Below are positions 24,179-33,679 of a DNA stretch of 51,256 bases, one piece after another. The stretch's first letter is position 1. Every line of letters starts with the position of its first letter. The translations under genes and the position numbers were made by a program. The notes under the pieces are model-generated. The model made no database searches. It saw nothing but the letters and a program-made list of their open reading frames with translations, and had not been told where the DNA came from. The DNA comes from Bacteroidota bacterium (GTDB taxonomy: Bacteria; Bacteroidota; Bacteroidia; Chitinophagales; Chitinophagaceae). The stretch is from contig PSRA01000180.1 in NCBI GenBank assembly GCA_003175695.1, positions 1 through 51,256 of the forward strand. The letters are read 5' to 3'.

Positions 24179-24745
24179 TTATCTATTTGTGTAATAGAGC
24201 GCAATCTCTCCGTTGGAAAATTGCCTTGTTGCTTCGAGTTTGAGTTTTTTTAAGCTCTGCTCGCTTGAAAATAAAGGAATTCCTTTGCCAAAAATCGCAG
24301 GATTGACAAAAATCCAATAAGCGTCGATCAGATCCGATTTAATCAGGGTTTGAGTAGTCTTCGGGCTGCCAAAAATCAAAATATCCTTCCCAGGCTCATT
24401 CTTCATTTTCAAAATTTCTTCAGGAATGTTCCTGTTAATAACAACCAAGTTCTCCCTGGCCTCCGACTTCAATGAAGTAGAGACAACTATTTTTTCTGCC
24501 TTATCATACCAATTCGAATATTGAACAGTGCCTTTGGAAGCATTCGGGAGGGCCTTTGCAGCTGGCCAGTAACTATTGAGCAATTCAAAGGATTTGCGTC
24601 CCAAGAGTGCGGCATCTGCATTTTCTGTCAGTGCACAAACAAATTGTAAATTCTCTTCGTCCGAATCAAATCCATCAAATTCCCCATTTGGACCAGCCAC
24701 GAGTCCATCAAGGGAAATGTGAGCTATCAGAATAAGATTTCGCAT
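24179..24745 (-). CDS. Dihydrofolate reductase family protein (RibD C-terminal-like)
   Basis: A 188-residue protein of the RibD_C/DHFR-like fold. LILIAHISLDGLVAGPNGEF is the characteristic N-terminal strand and loop, ALLGRKSFELLNSYWP a central block, and KDILIFGSPKTTQTLIKSDL the NADPH-binding GS motif. The end (FSNGEIALYYTNR) is also typical. Such stand-alone proteins are NADPH-dependent reductases of unknown substrate, distinct from FolA. It is one base apart from the DUF998 gene upstream, so the two are co-transcribed. Confidence 0.88.
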   Translation of the reverse strand: MRNLILIAHISLDGLVAGPNGEFDGFDSDEENLQFVCALTENADAALLGRKSFELLNSYWPAAKALPNASKGTVQYSNWYDKAEKIVVSTSLKSEARENLVVINRNIPEEILKMKNEPGKDILIFGSPKTTQTLIKSDLIDAYWIFVNPAIFGKGIPLFSSEQSLKKLKLEATRQFSNGEIALYYTNR

Positions 24746-24746
24746 G

Positions 24747-25433
24747 TCAGTTCATTTCATGCAAAGTTTGTACTTTCCTCGCTTCATTTCTCTTTTTCTC
24801 ACTGGAAAAGCCCCGCCTGTGGATACTTGCTTTTGTTATCATTACAATTGCAAATACTGCGACCCAAATCAGAAAAGCGGAAATATTAATTCGCTCCCAA
24901 AGGCCAACAAACGGAGTTGAAAGATTTTCTTTGATCCGGGGAGCATCCATTCCTGTCAGTGCACCAAAAAACAGGAAGGCAGCCATGGAAATGATTGTAT
25001 AAATTCTAAATCCTACTTTCAATGCCATTGCACCAAAAATCATCGCAAGAATCATGCAAAGAAGAGTTATCATGCCCAATGCGATATGCAAAATATCTGT
25101 TGTTGAATAGCCCTCCCCACGAAGATGCATAGGTGCAAATGGCCACAGAAGACTGACAAATCCATAAATCCAAATGAATTTTCCGGACATACGCAGTAAT
25201 CCACTATCGCCTGCTGACATTCTTATTCCAAATCCAAATGCAATAATTAGAATGGTGTATACAAATCCCGTAGCGACCCAGACTGACCTGGTTGGTGCTC
25301 CCAGGGCGGAAAGTTCGCTTACTGTTTGTGAATAAATATTGTATTCTGGCCACTGAATGGGTATCAAAATATTCATTAAGACATATAAAACAGATGAAAG
25401 CACTCCCGTCATCAAGAATAAATTCCTGGTCAT
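24747..25433 (-). CDS. DUF998 membrane protein
   Basis: A 228-residue protein with about six or seven membrane segments (LFLMTGVLSSVLYVLMNILI, WVATGFVYTILIIAFGFGI, LHIALGMITLLCMILAMIF and others). YNIYSQTVSELSALGAPTRS after the first segment is the family hallmark of DUF998, where a Ser-Glu-Leu-Ser-Ala motif is conserved. No function is established. Its stop is one base from the start of the RibD/DHFR-like gene downstream. The ATG at 25433 starts directly with the first membrane segment. Confidence 0.8.
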   Translation of the reverse strand: MTRNLFLMTGVLSSVLYVLMNILIPIQWPEYNIYSQTVSELSALGAPTRSVWVATGFVYTILIIAFGFGIRMSAGDSGLLRMSGKFIWIYGFVSLLWPFAPMHLRGEGYSTTDILHIALGMITLLCMILAMIFGAMALKVGFRIYTIISMAAFLFFGALTGMDAPRIKENLSTPFVGLWERINISAFLIWVAVFAIVMITKASIHRRGFSSEKKRNEARKVQTLHEMN

Positions 25434-25665
25434 TCAATCCAATTTGTGGACTAAGATAAAGTCCGCAGTGTTCAATAAGGATGACAATAATCAACTTAAG
25501 AAATGATTCAAGTTTGATTAATCTACTATTTACGCTGAGTTCAGGCCTGTGCAGGCACCTAGATCAACTGCTAGCCGGATGTTTCGCGCAGAGTCAAGGC
25601 AAATGGCTGAGTCAACACAAAATGGTAATATCTCATCACCTAACTTCGTAACATAATTGAGATCT

Positions 25666-26583
25666 ATGGTTGAACTGGTCATTGATGCCCGCGACGCTGC
25701 GATAAGTAAATCGATGAAGGTAAAACGCATTCTTCCTTTTCGCCTTCGCAGAATGGTTGGACCTTTTATATTCATGGACCACGCGGGACCAATCACGGAA
25801 ACACCTTCGCCGCAGTCATCGTTAGATGTGTTGCCACATCCTCATATCGGTCTGTCGACAGTCAGCTATCTTTTCGGAGGCCAGGTAACTCACAGGGACA
25901 GTCTCGGTGTTGAACAAATTATCCGGCCGGGCGAGGTCAACTGGATGACCGCCGCAAGTGGGATAGCTCATTCGGAAAGATTTGAAGATCCCGCAGCTTT
26001 GGCTGGCGGCGAATTGGAGATGATCCAGACCTGGGTAGCACTTCCGGAAAAAGACGAAGAATCAAACCCTTCGTTCAATAATTATAAACCGGAACAGTTG
26101 CCGATTTATACAGACACCGGGATTTGGATGCGACTCATCGCAGGTGATGCATATGGACTAAAGAATAATGTAAAAACCAATTCACCACTCTTTTATCTGC
26201 ACGCAAATCTAAAGGCAGGATCGAAAATGAGTCTTCCCCCGGAACATTCGGAGCGGGGATTCTACATTGCAAAGGGAAGTGTGGAAGTATCCGGGAAACC
26301 ATATCACCAGGGACAGATGCTGGTTTTTGATAAGGGCGTCGATCCAACCATTCTCGCAAAGGAAAAGACCACTTTGATGCTACTCGGAGGTGAACCATTA
26401 GGAGAAAGATTTATCTGGTGGAATTTTGTATCGTCGAGAAAAGAAAGGATCGAACAAGCCAAAGAAGACTGGAAACAGGGAAGAATTAAATTACCACCCG
26501 CAGATAATAAAGAATTCATTCCACTTCCAGAAGACAAATCAAAACCCGCAGGTAGTGTACCCCATCCGGAGCCGCTTTCCTGA
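25666..26583 (+). CDS. Pirin family protein
   Basis: A 305-residue bicupin. The N-terminal cupin holds the iron ligands known from pirin: His58 and His60 in VLPHPHIGLSTVSYLF, His102 and Glu104 in SGIAHSERF. MVGPFIFMDHAGP and GEVNWMTAASGIAHSE are family signatures. The C-terminal cupin (about 170-270) is present and the protein has normal length. Bacterial pirins act as quercetinases or as redox-sensing modulators; the role here is open. The frame also extends to a TTG at 25657, but the ATG at 25666 fits the family. It appears monocistronic. Confidence 0.93.
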   Translation: MVELVIDARDAAISKSMKVKRILPFRLRRMVGPFIFMDHAGPITETPSPQSSLDVLPHPHIGLSTVSYLFGGQVTHRDSLGVEQIIRPGEVNWMTAASGIAHSERFEDPAALAGGELEMIQTWVALPEKDEESNPSFNNYKPEQLPIYTDTGIWMRLIAGDAYGLKNNVKTNSPLFYLHANLKAGSKMSLPPEHSERGFYIAKGSVEVSGKPYHQGQMLVFDKGVDPTILAKEKTTLMLLGGEPLGERFIWWNFVSSRKERIEQAKEDWKQGRIKLPPADNKEFIPLPEDKSKPAGSVPHPEPLS

Positions 26584-26687
26584 GTAAGAACCATTCCACA
26601 TTTATGATAAAATGATTTATTGTTGACTTAGCTTTATTCAGAAATCAAACGCATGAAGGTTAAATCCTGGGTCATTAGCCTGTCACT

Positions 26688-26795
26688 TTAGGTATTCCCG
26701 ACCGTGAGATTCAATTCAAGTGTTTGCTTTTGTCCCAGGGAATTTTGAATGCAGATCGAAAACATTAATGTAAGGATTGGGAGAAATTTTCTCAT
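26688..26795 (-). pseudogene. Truncated exported protein (signal peptide plus 13 residues)
   Basis: Thirty-five codons start with ATG at 26795: MRKFLPILTLMFSICIQNSL then GQKQTLELNLTVGNT and TAA. The first 22 residues are a good signal peptide ending in LGQ. The short mature part resembles the first strand of exported proteins with a LELNLxxGxTY start (DUF6263-like), but the sequence then stops. No continuation is seen in any frame down to 26584. It is either a decayed gene or an exported micropeptide; decay seems likelier. The remaining spacer 26584-27066 holds nothing else that I recognise. Confidence 0.4.
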
Positions 26796-27066
26796 CTCAA
26801 TTCGATTTAGGTTTTAGAAGTAAGTAGTTTTTAAAGATTCCGCCTTAAAATACAAATCCTTTGGATTCTTCCTTATCAAATTCGATTCGGTTGCCAGGGC
26901 TTTATTCTGTCTAAATCGATTTTTTTTAATTGATTTTCATCTTTCTTCCAGGTTTGACTTTACGATGATAAATGAAGTCAATGCGAGTGTTTCTATCTCT
27001 CTCAAATACATTTATGTCGTCTACTCAATTCTTAGGTTCTGAAGTGAACTATCGGAACACAGATAA

Positions 27067-28050
27067 TTATTTTTTCGAACGTTTGGATAGTAGGTTGTTA
27101 GAAAATAGCTTTTTCTTTTCGAAACTCCCCGGCAACTTAAACTTTGATTTGTCTTTGTCCCAACTATTTTTCTTGGTCCAATTGTAAGAACCGTCTTTCT
27201 TATCTCTTACTGGCCTGCATGAACTGTATTTCCAATCTCCAATTGGCACAACTCTATTTTTACTTAGTGAATAATTGCCCCATAAGTTTCCTCCACTCGT
27301 TCCGGTTGTCGAAATGTCATTTGGCGAAACCTGATACTCAGTGATTGTTTCCCCATCTGCGGAAATTCCCGTGAATGTAAAGAAACCGTAAGTTGTTCCA
27401 ACTATATTGACTAGATGATTACAATAGTTGTTAATTGCTATTTGTCCTGTTGCCGAAACTTCCTTCGAAACATCGATTGAGAGCGTAGATGAAAAATTTC
27501 TATCCCTTACAAATCCCAATAAAAAATTATCAGAGTATATTACTCTATTGCATATTGCATAAACAGTATTTTTCTTTTTCAGAGGGGGAAGGTCAAGGGC
27601 CATAAAGTCCTCCCTAACCGAGGTAATGTCCAAAATTGAACTGTCCCTGGGGCACAAAAGCACAAAGTCCAAATCCCTCGAAACAATATCATTTATTTTT
27701 TTCTTTATAGTGTCATTATTAGTATTCAGGCTCAAGGCGATGTTATATGCGCTTGATTGGGAAACTGTCTCAATAATTGAATCGCAGCCATAAACAATTG
27801 GATCCAGGTTTTCCTTCTCAATCTTAATCCTTCCAATGGCGCGGATATCCGTGATTGTTGCCCAGTCTATTCTCCAAAAATTTCTCTTAAAAGTAATTTC
27901 GAGAACCGTTCCCAGTGGATAGGCATTGTAATTTAAATAACCAAATGCGTACCTGGAATAACATCTGTTACAGGAGATGTCAACAGTTTGAGCTATGGAA
28001 TCGCAGAAAACAAATTCCAGACATAGTAGCAAAATCAAGAGCCTTTTCAT
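27067..28050 (-). CDS. Exported hypothetical protein
   Basis: A 327-residue protein with a signal peptide (MKRLLILLLCLEFVFCDSIA, then QT). The mature start VDISCNRCYSRYAFGYLNYN has a CxxC. A middle segment with VYAICNRVIYSDNFLLGFVR and an NYCNHLVNIVGTTYGFF block follows. The C-terminus is very basic and Lys/Ser-rich (KKNSWDKDKSKFKLPGSF onward). I recognise no domain. The ATG at 28050 directly precedes the hydrophobic stretch. It may be periplasmic or surface-located. Confidence 0.6.
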   Translation of the reverse strand: MKRLLILLLCLEFVFCDSIAQTVDISCNRCYSRYAFGYLNYNAYPLGTVLEITFKRNFWRIDWATITDIRAIGRIKIEKENLDPIVYGCDSIIETVSQSSAYNIALSLNTNNDTIKKKINDIVSRDLDFVLLCPRDSSILDITSVREDFMALDLPPLKKKNTVYAICNRVIYSDNFLLGFVRDRNFSSTLSIDVSKEVSATGQIAINNYCNHLVNIVGTTYGFFTFTGISADGETITEYQVSPNDISTTGTSGGNLWGNYSLSKNRVVPIGDWKYSSCRPVRDKKDGSYNWTKKNSWDKDKSKFKLPGSFEKKKLFSNNLLSKRSKK

Positions 28051-28314
28051 TCGTTTAGCTTTTTTGGAGGTTAAACCAAAATAATTAGAATCGACTTATG
28101 AAGTAATCAGAGGAGGGATACCTACAAGATCATAATGTGAAAGTCATACGACAATATCGACATGTCTAATAAAATTACCCAATATAACAGGCCGGAGTTG
28201 TTAATCTAATCTAAATATGAACCTTGAAAAGCGGGATTAAGATGGCATTAACAATCATTTAACTTTGGAATTCCTTACCCTTTTGACTATGCGCCGGTTT
28301 TCGCATACGCTTCA

Positions 28315-28866
28315 CTAAAATCCTGCATCGATGGTCGCATTGTGAAACTCCCCGATGATTTTGGCTTTGTAAGATTCGAGTCCTAATGGATACGATGTGA
28401 GCAACGCGTGAAAAGTTCCATCATAATACTTTCCTTCCTTTATGGATGTAATGGTAATGCTTGCATAATCGCCTGGTTGAATAGAGGCAGCATGAACTGT
28501 GACATATGACGGGCCAAGTAGATTAAAATAGTTTAACGCGACTGAGTCACTAATAGGAATAGTTGTCGTATCAGTATAAGTTTTCCTTTCTAATGTGGCA
28601 GTATTGATTTTGAATACCAATTCGCCAAAAACATCATCCGTAGTAGCAATGGTAAAATAAGTAGTGTGATTATAAATCTTTGGACCGCAATAAAGGCAAG
28701 ATTCTGCTTCGCCTCCAAATCCATTCCATTGAAATATTGAGTTATTAAGAAGGAATCGAGATGTAGCAATCGGTCCCTTCGGAATGTCCGATAGTCTTGT
28801 TTTTGAGCAGGACGAAAAGTACAAAGAGCATCCAGTTAAAATTATCAATAAAGTTCTTGATTTCAT
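28315..28866 (-). CDS. Putative lipoprotein of unknown function
   Basis: Read from ATG 28866 this is a 183-residue lipoprotein: MKSRTLLIILTGCSLYFSSC gives a signal with lipobox FSSC at Cys20. An upstream ATG at 28890 would add eight residues and is less compact. The mature protein shows alternating beta strands (TTYFTIATTDDVFGELVFKI, YASITITSIKEGKYYDGTFH), typical of small Bacteroidota outer-surface lipoproteins. A CLYCGP motif is present. No family is recognised. Confidence 0.65.
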   Translation of the reverse strand: MKSRTLLIILTGCSLYFSSCSKTRLSDIPKGPIATSRFLLNNSIFQWNGFGGEAESCLYCGPKIYNHTTYFTIATTDDVFGELVFKINTATLERKTYTDTTTIPISDSVALNYFNLLGPSYVTVHAASIQPGDYASITITSIKEGKYYDGTFHALLTSYPLGLESYKAKIIGEFHNATIDAGF

Positions 28867-29149
28867 AGCTATAAAGTTTATTGGAATCAAATATAGAACG
28901 CCAGGTTACCTGTATACAAATTGGTATTTGCGTTACTGAAAATTGCTTTTGCAAAAAGTGCTTTTAACACTTACGGAGATCAAACTTTGAGGAGGTTGTT
29001 TGCAAATATCAGGTGGTAGAAACGACTATTTCGAAGGATTGCGATTAATAAGAGCAATGAGTTGCAAATTCTGCCAATAATTATATAAGCGAATTACTAC
29101 GAACAAGATAACGAGACGGTCCAGAAAAACGCATTTCCCAGATTGCAGT

Positions 29150-29572
29150 TTATTCTTTTATTGGCCATGATGGATTGTGGCCAACTTCCCAAAGGTGTCC
29201 ATCTAAGTCTTGAAAATAACCGTGATAACCACCCCAAAATGCTTTTTGTGCTGATTTTGTAATTTTTGCACCCGCTTTTTCTGCTTGCTCCATTACTTGG
29301 TCAACTTCTTTATCGCTGTTCACGAAATATCCTAAGGAAAACTCGGTTGCACTTTCCGGTTGCAGTTTGACCTTGCTGTCCCAGGCCAAATTTTTTCTTT
29401 CATATAAGCTGAGCATCGCTCCATTGTCAAGTTCAAAAAGCACTACTGCGCCGTTTTCATATTCGGTACCAACTATACCTTTTGTTTTCCAGCGCAAACC
29501 TTTTTGATAGAATTCCAACGCTTTTTCCAAATCATTTACGCCAAGCGTCAAAATATTTATTCGTTGTTTCAT
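29150..29572 (-). CDS. VOC family (glyoxalase/bleomycin resistance-like) protein
   Basis: A 140-residue vicinal-oxygen-chelate protein. INILTLGVNDLEKALEFYQK starts the first beta-alpha-beta-beta-beta unit, and GYHGYFQDLDGHLWEVGHNP closes the second. The Glu in LWEV is the usual metal-ligand position. Such small VOC proteins may act as dioxygenases, isomerases or antibiotic-binding proteins; no substrate can be named. ATG at 29572 fits the family start. Confidence 0.88.
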   Translation of the reverse strand: MKQRINILTLGVNDLEKALEFYQKGLRWKTKGIVGTEYENGAVVLFELDNGAMLSLYERKNLAWDSKVKLQPESATEFSLGYFVNSDKEVDQVMEQAEKAGAKITKSAQKAFWGGYHGYFQDLDGHLWEVGHNPSWPIKE

Positions 29573-29773
29573 TGTGCGATATCTTTATTGTTTTAGAGAT
29601 ATTATAAACAATTTAAACGATTGATGTCACTGCCTTACAGCTTAAAGTTTATTGCTACTATTTTGAGTGGAGTTATTAGTCTGGCAAAACTTAAGCCCAG
29701 TAGTGAAACAAAAAGCGGGGGCACATATATTTTTTGCCCTTCCGAATTACATTTGCAATATTGCAGCCAGTTT

Positions 29774-29935
29774 TTATTGGGGTATTTCTTCCACCAATAT
29801 CTCATCTCCTGTTTTGTCGAAATAAGTGCGGGTCATATTGTTCATACAAGCCTCCCATTTCTCGATGCCAGAAGTAGCGCAGTCATTGCAAAACGTCGGG
29901 TAATCAGTTTTCCCCTGGTGATGAGCCTTCAAGTC
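29774..29935 (-). pseudogene. C-terminal remnant of a DUF1398 family gene
   Basis: Fifty-three codons after a TGA read DLKAHHQGKTDYPTFCNDCA then TSGIEKWEACMNNMTRTYFD and KTGDEILVEEIPQ, ending in TAA. This matches the C-terminal half of DUF1398 proteins (KAHQQGKTDYPTFC, GIEKW, TYYDKAGN, LVEEIP), which are normally about 120-135 residues. There is no ATG and no N-terminal half; the fragment begins eight bases after the methyltransferase stop. A deletion evidently removed the front part of the gene. Confidence 0.65.
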
Positions 29936-29943
29936 TCAATATT

Positions 29944-30573
29944 TCAAATAGTTTTCTTATGCCCTACAAATCTGATAACCGAACCGGGCCCACTATGGTA
30001 GATTCCTTCGTGTAAACTGATTTCTATTTCTTTAAGCTCTATGATATCATAATTGCCAAAATCATTTTTGATTTCGTCTATTGAAAACAAGGATTCAATG
30101 TCTCTGGGTCCACCTGCTTTTCCATTTCTTGCCTGATAATCAACGTGCCTTTTACTGAACGCTTCAAAAATGATTGTTCCACCTTCACGCAAATACTTGT
30201 TAAGCCTTGTATCAATTTGAGACTTGATGCTTGCTGGAAAGTGGGCGTATATTAAAGCGATTACATCAAATTCATTGTCTTTGTAGTCTAGAGTTTCAAG
30301 TTGTCCGACCTGGTAGTTCAAAGTCACGTTATTTTTTTCTGCAAGACGTTTGGCTTTTTTTTGTCCTTCAACACTAATGTCAAATGCAGAAACGGTCCAG
30401 CCGAGTTTGGCAGCATATACGGCATTGCGTCCTTCGCCTTCAGCCGGAAAAAGAATCTTTCCGATTTTAAGCTTCACTAACCATTCTTTTAAATAGTCGT
30501 TTGGTTCTTCACCATATGCAAATTCGGGTGCGCTATAACGTTCATTCCATCTGTTTGTCCAGGGATCTGTCAT
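29944..30573 (-). CDS. Class I SAM-dependent methyltransferase (TehB-like)
   Basis: A 209-residue methyltransferase. The start [20 protein letters not shown] is typical of the TehB/thiopurine-methyltransferase-like group. Motif I is [20 protein letters not shown], where the Glu-Gly-Glu-Gly-Arg form is characteristic, followed by [20 protein letters not shown]. Motif IV lies in [12 protein letters not shown]. Relatives are annotated as tellurite-resistance or small-molecule methyltransferases; the substrate is unknown. A DUF1398 gene remnant follows directly behind the stop codon. Confidence 0.88.
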   Translation of the reverse strand: MTDPWTNRWNERYSAPEFAYGEEPNDYLKEWLVKLKIGKILFPAEGEGRNAVYAAKLGWTVSAFDISVEGQKKAKRLAEKNNVTLNYQVGQLETLDYKDNEFDVIALIYAHFPASIKSQIDTRLNKYLREGGTIIFEAFSKRHVDYQARNGKAGGPRDIESLFSIDEIKNDFGNYDIIELKEIEISLHEGIYHSGPGSVIRFVGHKKTI

Positions 30574-30730
30574 GTGTTAAATGCTTATTCAAAATTACGT
30601 CAAGGGTTTGGGTATTGCGGCGGGCCAAGACGTAAAGGAGTGATGGCAGCAGTGATGATTTTATAACGGGTCAATTAAAGCCCTGGCCCTTTATTCAACA
30701 AAGTTACCTCACTATGGAATGGTTTCCGGT

Positions 30731-30934
30731 CTAGTTAGCTTCTGTTTTTTCAGCGAGGATCTTATTCCTCTTTAAAATAAAAAATACAACCGAGAAGACA
30801 ACTGCAAAGATATAATTCTCACGATTGCTGCGGAACGTGAAATCCCAATTAAAATATCGAGCAATATCCTGAAAAATATTTGCAATCGTAAAGAGGGCGG
30901 CAAACGCAGCAAAGAAGATCCTGGCATTTTTCAT
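30731..30934 (-). CDS. Small two-helix membrane protein
   Basis: A 67-residue protein with two hydrophobic segments (IFFAAFAALFTIANIF and YIFAVVFSVVFFILKRNK) separated by a short polar loop with DFTFRSNREN. The positive residues after the second segment and a basic N-terminus suggest both ends are cytoplasmic. A clear ATG at 30934 and the clean membrane pattern support a real gene, but no family is recognised. Confidence 0.5.
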   Translation of the reverse strand: MKNARIFFAAFAALFTIANIFQDIARYFNWDFTFRSNRENYIFAVVFSVVFFILKRNKILAEKTEAN

Positions 30935-31184
30935 ATTGTGAGTTTATTCCCTATTTCAAAGGTGAAGTTTAAGAAGATCCGTTCTTTTGCACATGAAGCT
31001 TCTTCAAATAAACTTACAACAAAAAAAACTTCAAAATTTTTTCGTACCTTTTCTTTTCATCGATTTTCTCTTTTGCACAAAACATACAAAATCGACCAAA
31101 TCATCCGTTCAGGCGGATGAATTCTTCAATAAGCACAGATATTCCAGATTTTCTGTTTCTTTGATATCCTCAAGTTTCTACAGA

Positions 31185-33392
31185 ATGAAGAAGACCACAG
31201 TCCTTTTGTTGATGATCATGGTGATTGTTTTGCAAGAAAATATTTTTGCACAATCAAACCCACAAACCGCGATTGCCCTGATTAAACGAATTGTACCTCA
31301 ACGCGCCAATTTATTTGCTGTGGAATCAATGCAAAAAGAAAATGATAAGGATGTCTTTGAAATTGAAAGCAAGAACGACAAAATAATTTTGCGAGGCAAC
31401 AATGGGGTAGCCGTCGCGTCAGCATTATATTATTATCTCACAGAATTATGTAATTGCCAAATCACCTGGAATGGAACTAATTTATCGCTCTCCAAAAATT
31501 TACCGCTTGTAATAAAGAAGATTCATAAGAACACGCCTTATCAATACCGCTATTATCTCAACTATTGCACTTTTAACTATACTATGAGCTGGTGGGATTG
31601 GGACCGCTGGCAAAAGGAAATCGATTGGATGGCATTGCATGGCGTCAATATGCCGCTCGCCATAACCGGCGAAGAATATACCTGGTACAAAGTCTACAAG
31701 GATATAGGCTTCAGTGATGACGAACTCAAAGACTTTTTCTCGGGTCCATCTTATTTTGCCTGGTTTTGGATGGGCAATCTCGATGGATGGGGGGGACCCT
31801 TGCCTTTGAATTGGATGAAAAGCCACGCTGAATTGCAGGAAAAAATTTTGAAGCGTGAACGCGAATTGGGAATGATTCCCGTCTTACCGGCATTTACAGG
31901 TCATGTACCGGCGGCATTTAAGAAAAAATTTCCGCTGGCAAAATTGAAAAAAACTAACTGGAATAACGGATTTGCCGACACATACATTCTAGACTCCCAG
32001 GATTCTATGTTTGCTGAATTAGGAAAAAAATTCCTTCGCGAACAAACTTCATCATTTGGAACAGACCATTTGTACTCAGCAGATACATTCAATGAAAATG
32101 AACCCCCCTCAGATGATTCGGCATTTTTATCTGCGCTTAGTGCAAGAATTTATCAAGGTATGCATGATGCTGATTCAGCGGCCACATGGGTGATGCAGGG
32201 CTGGCTATTTTACAGCGATCGCAAATTCTGGAAAACTCCCCAAATTGAAGCCCTCCTGAAAGCCGTTCCAGATAACAGGATGATTCTGCTCGATCTTGCC
32301 GCAGAAATTGAACCGATATGGAAAAGAACAGAATCTTTTTATGGCAAGCCATGGATCTGGAATATGATCAACAATTTCGGTGGTAATATTAATTTGTTCG
32401 GAAGAATAGAACGAGTAGCGAACGATCCGGCAATGGCATTAAATGATCCTTCATCAAAAAGAATGTCTGGTATCGGTTTAACCATGGAGGGAATTGAACA
32501 GAATCCTGCCATCTACGAATTGATGATGGATAACACGTGGCGAAATCAACCTATTGACCTGAATGATTGGCTAAGAAAATATGCGTTAAACAGATACGGA
32601 GTAAACGATGATGATTTAGTAAAGGCCTGGCAAATTTTGAGGCAGACTGTTTATAATGGTAAAGAGATCCGAGATGGCGCTGAATCCATAGTAACAGGTC
32701 GCCCGACATTTGATTCTACCACGGTTTGGACAAGAACTAAACTCAATTATGCGCCGGAGGATTTAATTCCGGCCTGGGATCTGTTTATGACGGCCGCGTC
32801 AAAAGGAATCAAGACAGACGGTTTTGAATTTGACCTGGTAGATATTACCAGGCAGGTGTTGGCTAACTATGCCTCTCCTTTGCAAAAGAAATGGGCAATT
32901 GCTTTTAGAGAAGACGATACCGTAGCCTTCAATAAATATAGCCATGATTTTATCGAGCTGATTGATGATATGGATAAACTACTTTCATCGCGGAAGGACT
33001 TCCTTCTTGGACCCTGGCTTTCAAGCGCAAGAAATTGGGGAACCGATCCTCAAGAAAAAGCGCTGTATGAAAGAAATGCGCGCGACCTGATTACTTTATG
33101 GGGAGATGCAAATAGCCCGCTGCATGAATATGCGAATCGCCAATGGAGTGGTTTGCTAAATGATTTTTATAAGCAACGCTGGCTACAATTTTTTGCATTA
33201 CTCCAAGACGGCCTTCAACATAATACAAAACCGGATCTTGACGGATTTGAAAAAAAAATTCGGACCTGGGAATGGAATTGGGTGAACGACCAAAAGGCAT
33301 TTCCTATGCAAACCTCTTCAAAACCGGTAATTCAGGCGCGGGAAATGTACAAGAAATATCGAAAGAGAATTGGCGACATCTATGGAAGATAA
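31185..33392 (+). CDS. Exported alpha-N-acetylglucosaminidase (GH89, NAGLU family)
   Basis: A 735-residue secreted glycoside hydrolase, the usual GH89 length. The signal peptide is MKKTTVLLLMIMVIVLQENI then FAQ. A NAGLU N-terminal domain (about 25-110) precedes the catalytic TIM barrel with YRYYLNYCTFNYTMSWWDWD, MALHGVNMPLAITGEEYTWY and ENEPPSDD. Glu306 (or Glu304) in ENEPP and Glu435 in TMEGIEQN are the best candidates for the two catalytic acids by comparison with human NAGLU. GH89 removes terminal alpha-1,4-GlcNAc from glycans such as mucin or heparan sulfate. No SusCD pair or sulfatase is nearby, so this is not a typical polysaccharide locus. The frame is open to 30987, but the ATG at 31185 gives the signal peptide. 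Confidence 0.93.
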   Translation: MKKTTVLLLMIMVIVLQENIFAQSNPQTAIALIKRIVPQRANLFAVESMQKENDKDVFEIESKNDKIILRGNNGVAVASALYYYLTELCNCQITWNGTNLSLSKNLPLVIKKIHKNTPYQYRYYLNYCTFNYTMSWWDWDRWQKEIDWMALHGVNMPLAITGEEYTWYKVYKDIGFSDDELKDFFSGPSYFAWFWMGNLDGWGGPLPLNWMKSHAELQEKILKRERELGMIPVLPAFTGHVPAAFKKKFPLAKLKKTNWNNGFADTYILDSQDSMFAELGKKFLREQTSSFGTDHLYSADTFNENEPPSDDSAFLSALSARIYQGMHDADSAATWVMQGWLFYSDRKFWKTPQIEALLKAVPDNRMILLDLAAEIEPIWKRTESFYGKPWIWNMINNFGGNINLFGRIERVANDPAMALNDPSSKRMSGIGLTMEGIEQNPAIYELMMDNTWRNQPIDLNDWLRKYALNRYGVNDDDLVKAWQILRQTVYNGKEIRDGAESIVTGRPTFDSTTVWTRTKLNYAPEDLIPAWDLFMTAASKGIKTDGFEFDLVDITRQVLANYASPLQKKWAIAFREDDTVAFNKYSHDFIELIDDMDKLLSSRKDFLLGPWLSSARNWGTDPQEKALYERNARDLITLWGDANSPLHEYANRQWSGLLNDFYKQRWLQFFALLQDGLQHNTKPDLDGFEKKIRTWEWNWVNDQKAFPMQTSSKPVIQAREMYKKYRKRIGDIYGR

Positions 33393-33679
33393 TCTGAGAG
33401 CGGCTCAAAAAATTTCTTTGAAAGTCTACCGATATCTTCAAACGCGATCAATCATCCCAACATTCAGCCTTCACTCAGGATGAAAATGGGGCAAGTATTA
33501 ATAATAGTAAATGCCTTATTTCGGACACGGTGCCGTTAGTTTAGTTGCCTGATTTTCCATCCGTTATCCAACGGACATCCTTGAAAACTGTTCTGTTTTG
33601 ATACAGGAATTATTCGTTTCTCCTAAGATTCTTCTCTAAGCCATGCCTCACTGCCGTGGTTTTTGAAAAATAAATTTGG
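33393..33679. other. Spacer with candidate -7 box upstream of the palindromes
   Basis: No gene is recognised in this part of the spacer, which continues as the palindromic array to 33728. TAAATTTG at 33671-33678 matches TAnnTTTG and lies directly before the first palindrome, so transcription would start inside the array. A short minus-strand peptide around 33540-33600 (KDVRWITDGKSGN before a stop) looks protein-like but is unassigned. Confidence 0.35.

Noticed and set aside
29621-30001. Plus-strand open frame of 126 codons
   Set aside because: It overlaps the end of the methyltransferase gene and the DUF1398 remnant on the other strand, both of which have clear family similarity. The plus-strand peptide has none.
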